11,432 nt of DNA from NCBI GenBank assembly GCA_016210395.1, contig JACQUI010000010.1, forward strand, positions 1 to 11,432. The letters run 5' to 3'. Shown one piece after another: positions 1 to 5,222 of this stretch. Under the pieces are notes generated by a model. It searched no databases. It was given only the letters and a program-made list of their open reading frames with translations, and had not been told where the DNA came from. Position numbers and translations under genes: made by a program. Numbering within the stretch: position 1 is the first letter of the stretch; each line of letters starts with the position of its first letter. This DNA comes from Chloroflexota bacterium. GTDB lineage: Bacteria > Chloroflexota > Dehalococcoidia > Lucifugimonadales > JACPCL1.

Positions 1-1
1 G

Positions 2-94
2 CAACTCGCCGCAGTGCAGCTGACGCCTCATGACTTCCACCCTGAGTGGAATTACACCATCTCCCCAACACCACCACCGACCATCACCGTGTAA
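2..94 (+). CDS. C-terminal end of a probable transposase (partial)
   Basis: An open frame enters from the left edge and stops at TAA 92-94, giving 30 residues. It contains the stretch HDFHPEWNYTISP. A WNYTI-P ending is what I recall from ISAzo13-type DDE transposases (PF07592), where it lies at the very C-terminus. Only the tail is present, so neither the catalytic residues nor the left end of the element can be seen. The GC-poor sequence just after the stop (about 97-120) may be the right end of the insertion sequence, but its partner repeat is outside the window. Family assignment is by memory of a short motif and is moderate at best. Confidence 0.45.
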   Translation, partial: QLAAVQLTPHDFHPEWNYTISPTPPPTITV

Positions 95-173
95 AGGTTA
101 TTGCGCGGAGCCTCCTTAGGCGGATTCGCTAGGGCGCGTAACGCTTCCTCAAAGGACGACGGGTGAAGCGATA

Positions 174-182
174 TGCTAGAAT
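174..182 (+). promoter_or_regulatory. Extended -10 promoter for the HTH/DUF433 gene
   Basis: TGCTAGAAT fits the extended -10 form TGn-TATAAT with one mismatch. No good -35 lies 16-18 bases upstream, as is usual for extended -10 promoters. Transcription would start near 189 and leave a leader of about 120 bases containing two hairpins (208-226 and 243-288) before the ATG at 308. Confidence 0.4.
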
Positions 183-207
183 CCTGGTGCTTTTGTGGCA
201 TTACTCC

Positions 208-226
208 GACACCCCTGATGGGTGTC
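208..226 (+). repeat. Leader hairpin 1
   Basis: GACACCC (208-214) and GGGTGTC (220-226) form a perfect 7-bp stem with a 5-base loop. It lies in the presumed leader of the HTH/DUF433 gene. ACACCC recurs at 233-238, which could compete for pairing or be a repeated protein-binding half-site. No T-run follows, so it is not an obvious terminator. Confidence 0.5.
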
Positions 227-242
227 TGCTAAACACCCTTGA

Positions 243-288
243 GGCTCAGCTATGACCAGTTTGGAAGCAAACTGGTCATAGCTGAGCC
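243..288 (+). repeat. Perfect 21-bp inverted repeat ahead of the ribosome binding site
   Basis: Positions 243-263 and 268-288 are exact reverse complements, 21 bp each, separated by the 4-base loop GAAG. The repeat ends 7 bases before the GGAGGGG ribosome binding site (296-302) of the HTH/DUF433 gene. It could be an operator for the downstream HTH protein (autoregulation is usual for antitoxins), an mRNA hairpin guarding the ribosome binding site, or the footprint of a mobile element. If translation began at the TTG at 239, this palindrome would have to be coding, which argues against that start. Confidence 0.8.
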
Positions 289-307
289 GTGGGGGGGAGG
301 GGTTGTT

Positions 308-1003
308 ATGGGCAAGATCAATGAGAGTACCGTCATGGCTTCAAATGCCAGTCCCAACCTGGGATTCTATGATGCAAGTACTGCGGCACGGCTAGCACAA
401 GTGCCAGTGCGCACCGTGCGTTCATGGGACAGGAACGGGATCGTTCCTCCTATCGTGGAGTGGGTGGACGAACGGGGAGAAACAACTTATGGCTACACAT
501 TTGAGGGGCTAGTATATCTCCGCCTAATAAGAATGATGAGGGAATTACACCCTCCCTTCCCGCTCAGAAAAGTGGTCAGCACTGTCAAATTTCTTAGAGA
601 GAACTATGGGCCACCAAGCCCAAAATGGGTCGAGGCACAAATTGTAAGTGACGGCAATGACATCTGGGTACTGAATCCAGTAACAGCGTCAGCCAGCAAG
701 TCGGGGCAGATTCCATTCAAGAAATTATTTGAAAGAGAGTTTGCCCTCCTGGCAGAACGTGAGGATGCCATCTTGATTCCTCACAGGTTTCTGAGGTGGG
801 TTGAGATAAAACCCGGTGTTCGTAATGGTATGCCTGTCGTGAGGAATACTGGGATTGAAACCTCAACTATTCATGCGGCGTTCGCCCAGAACTTGACGGC
901 GCAAGAGATCAAAAGCCGTTTCCCTTTCCTAACTGTTCCCCAACTCATCCATACCGAGGAGTATGAAGAATTCCTCGACACGCAACTCGACCTAGCAGCG
1001 TAA
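308..1003 (+). CDS. MerR-type HTH plus DUF433 protein, antitoxin-like
   Basis: The protein has 231 residues. Residues 20-75 look like a MerR-type winged helix-turn-helix (STAARLAQVPVRTVRSWDRNG, then a GYTFEGLVYLRLIRMMR helix). Residues 163-215 match DUF433 (PF04255), starting VEIKPGVRNGMPVVRNTGIE. The usual GTRIP of that family reads NTGIE here. HTH-DUF433 proteins are generally encoded just before a DUF5615 PIN-like toxin, and the next frame here fits that family, so an antitoxin and autorepressor role is likely. ATG 308 is chosen because GGAGGGG (296-302) lies 5 bases upstream; an upstream in-frame TTG at 239 would force the 21-bp palindrome into the coding region. Codon use is richer in A/T than in the genes after 2235, which suggests transfer. 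No biochemical function can be read from the sequence. Confidence 0.8.
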   Translation: MGKINESTVMASNASPNLGFYDASTAARLAQVPVRTVRSWDRNGIVPPIVEWVDERGETTYGYTFEGLVYLRLIRMMRELHPPFPLRKVVSTVKFLRENYGPPSPKWVEAQIVSDGNDIWVLNPVTASASKSGQIPFKKLFEREFALLAEREDAILIPHRFLRWVEIKPGVRNGMPVVRNTGIETSTIHAAFAQNLTAQEIKSRFPFLTVPQLIHTEEYEEFLDTQLDLAA

Positions 1004-1047
1004 GACTTCATACTGACGTACAGGCTGGCAAGGATTTTGCCCGTCTA

Positions 1048-1581
1048 TTGCGTCGTTTCAAATGGGATATTCGCGAATCATTACAAGAAGGTCGCAGTAG
1101 GCGAGTAGATGACCATGTTTGGTCACGCCTAAAGGACGCCGAGCAACTGAGAGTGGCTAATGAACTTGGCCGAATCTTTTTGTCTTTTGACAAGTTCAAG
1201 GGCAACGACGGTGCGGAAGTAGCAGCAGAACTAAAGCTGCACGGCGGGAAGGTTCTTCAGATCATAGGCGGCCCACAGCAAGCTATATACCGCTCCTGCG
1301 CTAAGCTCCTTTGGCACTTTGAGGATTGGATGAATTTCCTGCAAACAAGCGATGGCGTAGTCATATTGTCTGACCTGAATCGGGCTCCAACGTTGTACAC
1401 CGTTGATGAATATGACCAGAAGACGGTTGCAGCAAGGAACCGTCCTTATTTTGAAGACTACACAAGGAGATGGCAAGAAAGGCCCCTACCATCGCCTCGC
1501 CCTTCTCTTCCCGGTGAACAGCGAGCCTTGATGATGCCAATGCTACCGCCAGAAGACAGCGACGACAAGGGTGGTGTGTAA
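1048..1581 (+). CDS. DUF5615 PIN-like toxin candidate, start codon apparently lost
   Basis: The frame is open from 967 to TAA 1579-1581. Family-like sequence begins at 1000 (VRLHTDVQAGKDFARLLRRF) and continues with DDHVWSRLKDAEQLRVANELGRIFLSFDKF. This resembles DUF5615 PIN-like proteins, which start with (V/I)xLxxD, carry a TDExxLxxA segment, and have a (T/S)xDxDF-like motif. No ATG, GTG or TTG lies in frame before the TTG at 1048, which has only a poor, distant AAGGA (1030-1034). Starting at 1048 drops the first 16 residues, including the early conserved Asp. The codon where the protein should begin, 1000-1002, is GTA and overlaps the antitoxin stop. The C-terminal tail beyond about residue 150 is Pro/Arg-rich and unlike the core. 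It is either an inactivated toxin or one translated from a non-standard start. The family call rests on pattern similarity only. Confidence 0.6.
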   Translation: MRRFKWDIRESLQEGRSRRVDDHVWSRLKDAEQLRVANELGRIFLSFDKFKGNDGAEVAAELKLHGGKVLQIIGGPQQAIYRSCAKLLWHFEDWMNFLQTSDGVVILSDLNRAPTLYTVDEYDQKTVAARNRPYFEDYTRRWQERPLPSPRPSLPGEQRALMMPMLPPEDSDDKGGV

Positions 1582-1596
1582 CCTATCTAATTGCCA

Positions 1597-1944
1597 GGTA
1601 AAGTTCACTCGTTGCGGGTAGTGCCTAAAGGCATGGAGGGGGAGTAGAATAGCGGCATCTCTAAGTGTGAGGGGTGCCGTATGCCTGACATGTCGTTTGA
1701 GGGGTTTGACAAGATGTTAGATAAGGCAATGTCCCCAGAAGCCGCCGCAGTTATTAGGCTGTGGGTTATAAGGACTGGAACGACGTGGTGAGGCCAAAGG
1801 GAGCACCCGACGTTGACTACACGGTGTCGCTTCATCGTCGGCCATCGGTCAAGAAGGGTAGTCCCGTCTTTGATGCGACACTGACGCCCACACCATCGGA
1901 CACGGGGGTAGTGCCTAATGGGTAGGCAACGATTGTACTTTACC
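1597..1944. mobile_element. 348-bp MITE-like element with 19-bp terminal inverted repeats and an 8-bp target duplication
   Basis: The left end GGTAAAGTTCACTCGTTGC (1597-1615) and the reverse complement of the right end, GGTAAAGTACAATCGTTGC (1926-1944), agree at 17 of 19 positions. The bases directly outside are an identical 8-mer: AATTGCCA at 1589-1596 and AATTGCCA at 1945-1952. Terminal inverted repeats plus an exact direct flank duplication are the mark of a transposition event. No transposase is encoded, so the element would be non-autonomous. A 13-bp direct repeat, GGGTAGTGCCTAA, sits just inside each end (1616-1628 and 1906-1918). It lies 7 bases after the toxin stop and 7 bases before the -35 box of the riboswitch promoter. 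The 8-bp duplication is compatible with several insertion sequence families; I cannot choose one. Confidence 0.8.
1681..1925 (+). pseudogene. Small frameshifted ORF inside the MITE-like element
   Basis: An ATG at 1681 is preceded by GAGGGG (1667-1672) at 8 bases and reads MPDMSFEGFDKMLDKAMSPEAAAVIRL before drifting into a TGA at 1789-1791. From 1758 to TAG 1923-1925 another frame is open and reads VGYKDWNDVVRPKGAPDVDYTVSL, continuing to a Val-Val-Pro-Asn-Gly end. Joined near 1758-1762 the two would give one protein of about 82 residues. The join needs a -1 shift, equivalent to one missing base. The ORF ends exactly where the right inverted repeat begins. I do not recognise the protein, and it does not look like a transposase. 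Whether it was ever functional is unknown. Confidence 0.45.
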
Positions 1945-1959
1945 AATTGCCACGCGTGG

Positions 1960-1989
1960 TTGACACCCTTCGCCGGCCCATAGTACCAT
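1960..1989 (+). promoter_or_regulatory. Sigma-70-like promoter of the riboswitch-mtnA transcript
   Basis: A perfect -35 box TTGACA (1960-1965) is followed, after 18 bases, by TACCAT (1984-1989), a 4-of-6 match to the -10 consensus. Transcription would start near 1996, some 28 bases before the riboswitch. The -35 box begins 7 bases after the right target duplication of the mobile element, so the insertion stopped just short of this promoter. Confidence 0.55.
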
Positions 1990-2023
1990 ACGAGATTAGT
2001 TGAATAGGAAAGCAGTACACCTG

Positions 2024-2141
2024 CTCTTATCAGGAGTGGCTGAGGGTCCGGCCCCGTGAAGCCCGGCAACCGGCCCAGAGGGGCATCCGCCCGCTGGATA
2101 CGGTGCCAATTCCGTCAAGCGCTGAGCTTGAGAGATGAGAG
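2024..2141 (+). promoter_or_regulatory. SAM-I (S-box) riboswitch aptamer
   Basis: The terminal helix P1 pairs CTCTTATC (2024-2031) with GATGAGAG (2134-2141), 8 bp with one G-U. Inside are the conserved S-box signatures in order: GAAGCCCGGCAACC (2058-2071), GGTGCCAATTCC (2102-2113) and GAGAGATGAG just before the P1 3' strand. The aptamer binds S-adenosylmethionine. Ligand binding stabilises P1 and leaves the following terminator free to form, so downstream expression falls when SAM is plentiful. The regulated gene is mtnA, 94 bases further on. The call is firm on sequence conservation and P1 pairing. Confidence 0.95.
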
Positions 2142-2151
2142 TGGGGAGCCT

Positions 2152-2183
2152 AGAAGCTTCTCGCTCTGTGAGAAGCTTTTTTT
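2152..2183 (+). terminator. Intrinsic terminator of the SAM riboswitch expression platform
   Basis: AAGCTTCTC (2154-2162) pairs with GAGAAGCTT (2170-2178) over 9 bp with a 7-base loop, followed by a run of seven Ts (2177-2183). The left arm TTCTC can alternatively pair with GAGAG of the P1 3' strand (2137-2141), giving the antiterminator expected when SAM is low. Confidence 0.9.
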
Positions 2184-2234
2184 GTGCCGCTTCCGCGGCC
2201 TTCCACCTTGCGATGAACTGCGTGAATAACCGCC

Positions 2235-3272
2235 ATGCCTGAGATCGTACCCCTGGAATGGACGGGGGATGCCCTCCGCATCCTTGACCAGACCAAGCTG
2301 CCACTGGAGCAAGCAGTGGTGGTGGCGCGCACCCCCATGGACGTCGTGAACGCCATCAAAGGCATGCAGGTCCGGGGCGCGCCCGCCATCGGCGTCGCAG
2401 GCGCATTCGCCATCGCCCTTGCCGTCAGGGCCGTGGACAGCAGCGACCTCTTGCGCATGCGGAACTACCTGGCGGACATCGGCAAGCAGGTGGCTTCCGC
2501 CAGGCCCACGGCCGTCAACCTGAAGTGGGCGGTGGACCGCGTCCTGAAGGTCGTCGGTCAGGCAACCTCTGTGGCCGACCTGCGGCGGCTGGTGGAGCGC
2601 GAGGCCACCTCCATCCAGCAGGAAGACGTGGCCGCCAACCGGCGCCTTGGGGCGCTTGGGGCGGAGCTGCTCCCGCCGGATGGGACCGTGCTCACCCACT
2701 GCAACGCCGGGGCGCTGGCCACGGCGGGCTACGGCACTGCCATCGGCGTCATCCGCGCCGCGTGGGAGAAGTCCCACACGCTGAAGGTTATTGCAACGGA
2801 GACCCGGCCATTCTTACAGGGGGCCCGGCTTACCGCCTGGGAGCTCTCCCAGATGGGGATTCCCACGCATCTCGTGGTGGACTCCGCCGCAGGCAGCCTC
2901 ATCGCCCGTGGAGAGATAAGCTGCGTGGTGGTCGGGGCGGACCGCATCGCGGCCAACGGCGACACGGCCAACAAGATCGGCACCTACACGCTGGCTGTGG
3001 TTGCCCATGAAAACGACGTGCCGTTCTACGTGGCGGCCCCTACCAGCACACTGGACATGTCCATCGCCACGGGGAAGGCCATCCCCATCGAGGAGCGTCC
3101 GGCTGAAGAGGTGCTGCGCTGGGGCGACAAGACCATCGCTCCCAAGGGCGTTGGCGTGCGGAACCCGGCCTTCGACGTGACCCCCGCCAGGTACATCAGC
3201 GCCATCATCACCGAGAAGGGCGTGGTCCGCCCCCCGTATGAAGAGGGTTTGAAGCGGGTCATGGAAGGGTAA
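2235..3272 (+). CDS. mtnA: S-methyl-5-thioribose-1-phosphate isomerase
   Basis: This 345-residue cytoplasmic enzyme, of normal family length, converts 5-methylthioribose-1-phosphate to 5-methylthioribulose-1-phosphate in methionine salvage. Visible family motifs are RGAPAIG (47-53), LTHCNAGALAT with the catalytic Cys156, ATETRP (188-192) and GADRIAANGDTANKIGTY with the catalytic Asp236; the eIF2B-like fold continues through VAAPTSTLD and RNPAFDVTP. ATG 2235 is the natural start, although no clear Shine-Dalgarno precedes it. Control is by the SAM riboswitch and terminator immediately upstream, so expression should rise when SAM falls. mtnP follows after about 240 bases containing a repeat, so the two may or may not share a transcript. 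The later salvage enzymes (MtnB/W/X/D or a shunt aldolase) are not in the window. Confidence 0.95.
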   Translation: MPEIVPLEWTGDALRILDQTKLPLEQAVVVARTPMDVVNAIKGMQVRGAPAIGVAGAFAIALAVRAVDSSDLLRMRNYLADIGKQVASARPTAVNLKWAVDRVLKVVGQATSVADLRRLVEREATSIQQEDVAANRRLGALGAELLPPDGTVLTHCNAGALATAGYGTAIGVIRAAWEKSHTLKVIATETRPFLQGARLTAWELSQMGIPTHLVVDSAAGSLIARGEISCVVVGADRIAANGDTANKIGTYTLAVVAHENDVPFYVAAPTSTLDMSIATGKAIPIEERPAEEVLRWGDKTIAPKGVGVRNPAFDVTPARYISAIITEKGVVRPPYEEGLKRVMEG

Positions 3273-3340
3273 GCGACAGGATTCAGTTGCATCCTTAGGG
3301 CTATCAACTACATACATACCTTGACGAAGGCCAACCCTTA

Positions 3341-3420
3341 CCCTCATCCTAACCCTCCCCCCTCAAGGGGGAAGGGATGTCTCCTCTCCCTTGACGGGAG
3401 AGGATGAAGGTGAGGGTGAG
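3341..3420. repeat. GC-rich palindromic intergenic repeat, copy 1
   Basis: Between mtnA and mtnP there are two adjacent hairpins: CCCTCCCCC (3353-3361) with GGGGGAAGGG (3367-3376, one bulge), and a perfect TCCTCTCCC/GGGAGAGGA (3382-3390/3396-3404) with a 5-base loop. CCCTCA (3341-3346) and TGAGGG (3411-3416) close them into one outer structure. A related copy lies inverted at about 4797-4842, so it is a dispersed REP-like repeat and not a gene-specific signal. It might stop or slow transcription between the two genes, but no T-run is present. Confidence 0.7.
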
Positions 3421-3511
3421 GCGCTGGCGAGGATGAGAGGGAACGTACTTGGCTGATGACCTTCAGGCAGGGGTACAGGAGACCCCTTTCGCAATTCAGG
3501 AGTTGAGCGGT

Positions 3512-4375
3512 TTGGAACAAGCGACCATAGCAATCATCGGCGGCAGCGGCCTGTATGAAATGGAGGGCCTCTCCAACGTGCGGGAGGTCAAGCCCAAGAC
3601 GCCCTTCGGCGACCCCAGTGATGCCATCGTCATCGGCAACCGCGGCGGCGCGTCGGTGGCCTTCCTGCCCAGGCACGGCAAAGGCCACCGCCTCATGCCA
3701 ACCGAGGTCCCGTCTCGGGCCAACATCTACGCCCTGAAGATGCTGGGCGTGGAGCGCGTCATCTCCGTCAACGCCGTCGGCAGCCTGAAGGAAGAGATAC
3801 ACCCGCTGGACCTGGTCGTCCCCGACCAGGTCATAGACCGCACCCGCCAGCGGGCGAATACGTTCTTCGGCGATGGCCTGGTGGCCCACGTCGGCTTCGC
3901 AGACCCCTTCTGCCCCGGCCTGAGCGAGGCCCTGGTTGCTACCGCCCGGGAGAGCGGCGCGCGCGTCCACCAAGGGGGCGTGTCCGTGGTGATGGAAGGC
4001 CCCGCTTTCTCCACGAAGGCCGAGTCCTTCCTGTACCGCTCCTGGGGCGCTTCGGTCATCGGCATGACGGTGCTGCCTGAGGCCAAGCTGGCCCGGGAGG
4101 CGGAGATGTGCTACGCCAGCCTCTCCTGCGCCACCGACTACGATTGCTGGCACGAAGCCCACGAGTCCGTCACTGTGGAGATGATCATTTCCAACCTGCT
4201 GAAGAACGTGGCTACATCCAAGGATATCCTGCGGCGGGTCATTCCGAAGCTGAACGTCGAGCGCCGGTGCGCCTGTCCTCACGCCCTCAAAGACGCAATC
4301 GTCACCAGCAGGGACGCTATCTCTCCTGCTGCCAAGCAGCGGCTTTCGCATCTTATTGGAAAGTACATCTCGTAA
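3512..4375 (+). CDS. mtnP: S-methyl-5'-thioadenosine phosphorylase
   Basis: The enzyme cleaves 5'-methylthioadenosine with phosphate into adenine and 5-methylthioribose-1-phosphate, the substrate of MtnA. With the TTG at 3512 it has 287 residues, typical of the family, beginning just before AIIGGSGLYEMEG. Other landmarks are the phosphate-binding FLPRHGKGHR, the PSRANIYALK segment, NAVGSLKEEI, MEGPAFSTKAES, GMTVLPEAKLAREAE and ATDYDCW. The paired Asp residues in TDYD are characteristic of adenine-nucleoside-preferring MTAP enzymes, as opposed to PNPs with Asn. AGGAG (3498-3502) stands 9 bases before TTG 3512. Alternative in-frame TTGs are at 3503 and 3449; the latter also has a fair AGAGGGA (3435-3441) and would add 21 residues. 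The rhodanese gene begins 12 bases after the stop, so they are probably co-transcribed. Confidence 0.93.
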   Translation: MEQATIAIIGGSGLYEMEGLSNVREVKPKTPFGDPSDAIVIGNRGGASVAFLPRHGKGHRLMPTEVPSRANIYALKMLGVERVISVNAVGSLKEEIHPLDLVVPDQVIDRTRQRANTFFGDGLVAHVGFADPFCPGLSEALVATARESGARVHQGGVSVVMEGPAFSTKAESFLYRSWGASVIGMTVLPEAKLAREAEMCYASLSCATDYDCWHEAHESVTVEMIISNLLKNVATSKDILRRVIPKLNVERRCACPHALKDAIVTSRDAISPAAKQRLSHLIGKYIS

Positions 4376-4387
4376 CCGGAGGACGGT

Positions 4388-4732
4388 ATGCGACCCCAGG
4401 AACCTTTCACCAGGATAAAGGTCGAGCAGGCCAAGGCGATGCTCGACCGCGGCAAGGCCGTCATGATTGACGTCCGGCGGCTGGATGAGTGGCAGTCGGG
4501 CCACGTGAAGGGCGCGATCCACGTTCCCGTTGACGACGTGCTGGCCCGTGTTGACGAGCTGCCCAAGGACAAGGACCTGCTGTTCATCTGTCAGGCAGGC
4601 GTGCGTAGCGCCCTGGCCTGCGAGATGGCGGCGGCAATGGGCCTTCCGCAGGAGCGCCTCTTCAACGTTGAGGAAGGGACACCCGTGTGGATCGAGAAGA
4701 AGCTGCCCACCAGCTACAAGAACGACCCGTAG
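4388..4732 (+). CDS. Single-domain rhodanese-like sulfurtransferase
   Basis: This 114-residue protein is one rhodanese domain of the GlpE/PspE size. It has IDVRRLDEWQSGHVKGAIHVP near residues 27-47 (the CH2A-like region) and the active-site loop CQAGVR, with the persulfide-forming Cys68 in a six-residue CxxGxR loop. The C-terminal EEGTPVW is a variant of the usual GGxxAW. Start ATG 4388 has GGAGG (4378-4382) five bases upstream. It follows mtnP by 12 bases and is likely in the same transcript. The partner or sulfur acceptor cannot be read from sequence; a link to methionine-sulfur metabolism is suggested only by location. Confidence 0.9.
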   Translation: MRPQEPFTRIKVEQAKAMLDRGKAVMIDVRRLDEWQSGHVKGAIHVPVDDVLARVDELPKDKDLLFICQAGVRSALACEMAAAMGLPQERLFNVEEGTPVWIEKKLPTSYKNDP

Positions 4733-4738
4733 TTACGC

Positions 4739-4842
4739 GCCCCCATCCAACGAGTGGGTTTCCTCCAATCCTGGTTATGCCCCTTCAACATGAAGGAAAG
4801 ATGGCCCCTTCCCCCTTGCGGGGGAAGGTTGGGATGGGGGAC
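4739..4842. repeat. GC-rich palindromic intergenic repeat, copy 2 (inverted)
   Basis: CCTTCCCCC (4807-4815) and GGGGGAAGG (4820-4828) form a perfect 9-bp stem with the loop TTGC. CCCCCATCC (4739-4747) pairs with GGATGGGGG near 4833-4841 as an outer stem. Read on the minus strand, 4797-4842 follows the same order as 3341-3380 (CCCTCATCCTAACC-like, then C-run, CAAG, G-run), so this is an inverted copy of the same repeat family. A smaller CCTTC/GAAGG hairpin lies between. The gap between the rhodanese and the next gene (4733-4886) holds nothing else I can support. Confidence 0.6.
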
Positions 4843-4886
4843 AACAGATGTCATAGAGCACCATCACAGAAGGGAAACAAGCAGCA

Positions 4887-5222
4887 ATGAACAAGCGCAA
4901 ACGCGTGGCGGCGCTCAAGCACCGCCGCAGGGTAAAGAAGCTGGAGATCAAGGCAAAGTCTGTGGCCACGGCCGCAGGCGGTCAGGCTCGCCGCCCCAGG
5001 GCGGTTGCAGCGCAACCTCGTCCTGCGGCCCAGCCAGCCAGGGCGGCTGCTCCGGCCCGTCCGGTCCCGGCAGCGGTTGCCCCGCCTGCGCCCGTGGCTG
5101 CTCCAGCGGAAGCGCCCGCCGGCGAGGCCAGGCCCGCCCGCCGGCCCCGCGCCCCACGCCCTGCCCCAGAGCCGGCGACTGAATCACCCGCCGCTCCGGC
5201 AACGCCCGCAGAAGGAAGCTAA
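4887..5222 (+). CDS. Small basic Lys/Arg N-terminus, Ala/Pro-rich tail protein
   Basis: The 111-residue product has two parts. Residues 1-25 (MNKRKRVAALKHRRRVKKLE and on) are strongly basic and predicted helical. Residues 27-111 are low-complexity Ala, Pro and Arg with almost no hydrophobic core, probably disordered. There is no signal peptide or membrane segment. The N-terminus resembles tiny ribosome-associated basic proteins such as the bS22/COX24-like group (KRxKRMxxxKHRK...), suggesting RNA or ribosome binding, but this is an inference from pattern. The stop codon TAA (5220-5222) overlaps the ATG of the PfkB gene by one base (TAATG), so the two are translationally coupled. The ribosome binding site is weak (AGAAGGGA, about 12 bases upstream). 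Confidence 0.65.
   Translation: MNKRKRVAALKHRRRVKKLEIKAKSVATAAGGQARRPRAVAAQPRPAAQPARAAAPARPVPAAVAPPAPVAAPAEAPAGEARPARRPRAPRPAPEPATESPAAPATPAEGS

Noticed and set aside
239..307. N-terminal extension of the HTH/DUF433 protein from a TTG at 239.
   Set aside because: It would translate the perfect palindrome, and a strong ribosome binding site points to ATG 308.
1605..2069. A 154-codon minus-strand ORF across the MITE-like element and the SAM riboswitch.
   Set aside because: It runs through both ends of the element, the promoter and the riboswitch aptamer, and has no recognisable motif.
3344..4522. A 392-codon minus-strand ORF opposite mtnP and the rhodanese.
   Set aside because: Shadow frame; mtnP and rhodanese motifs on the plus strand account for the region.
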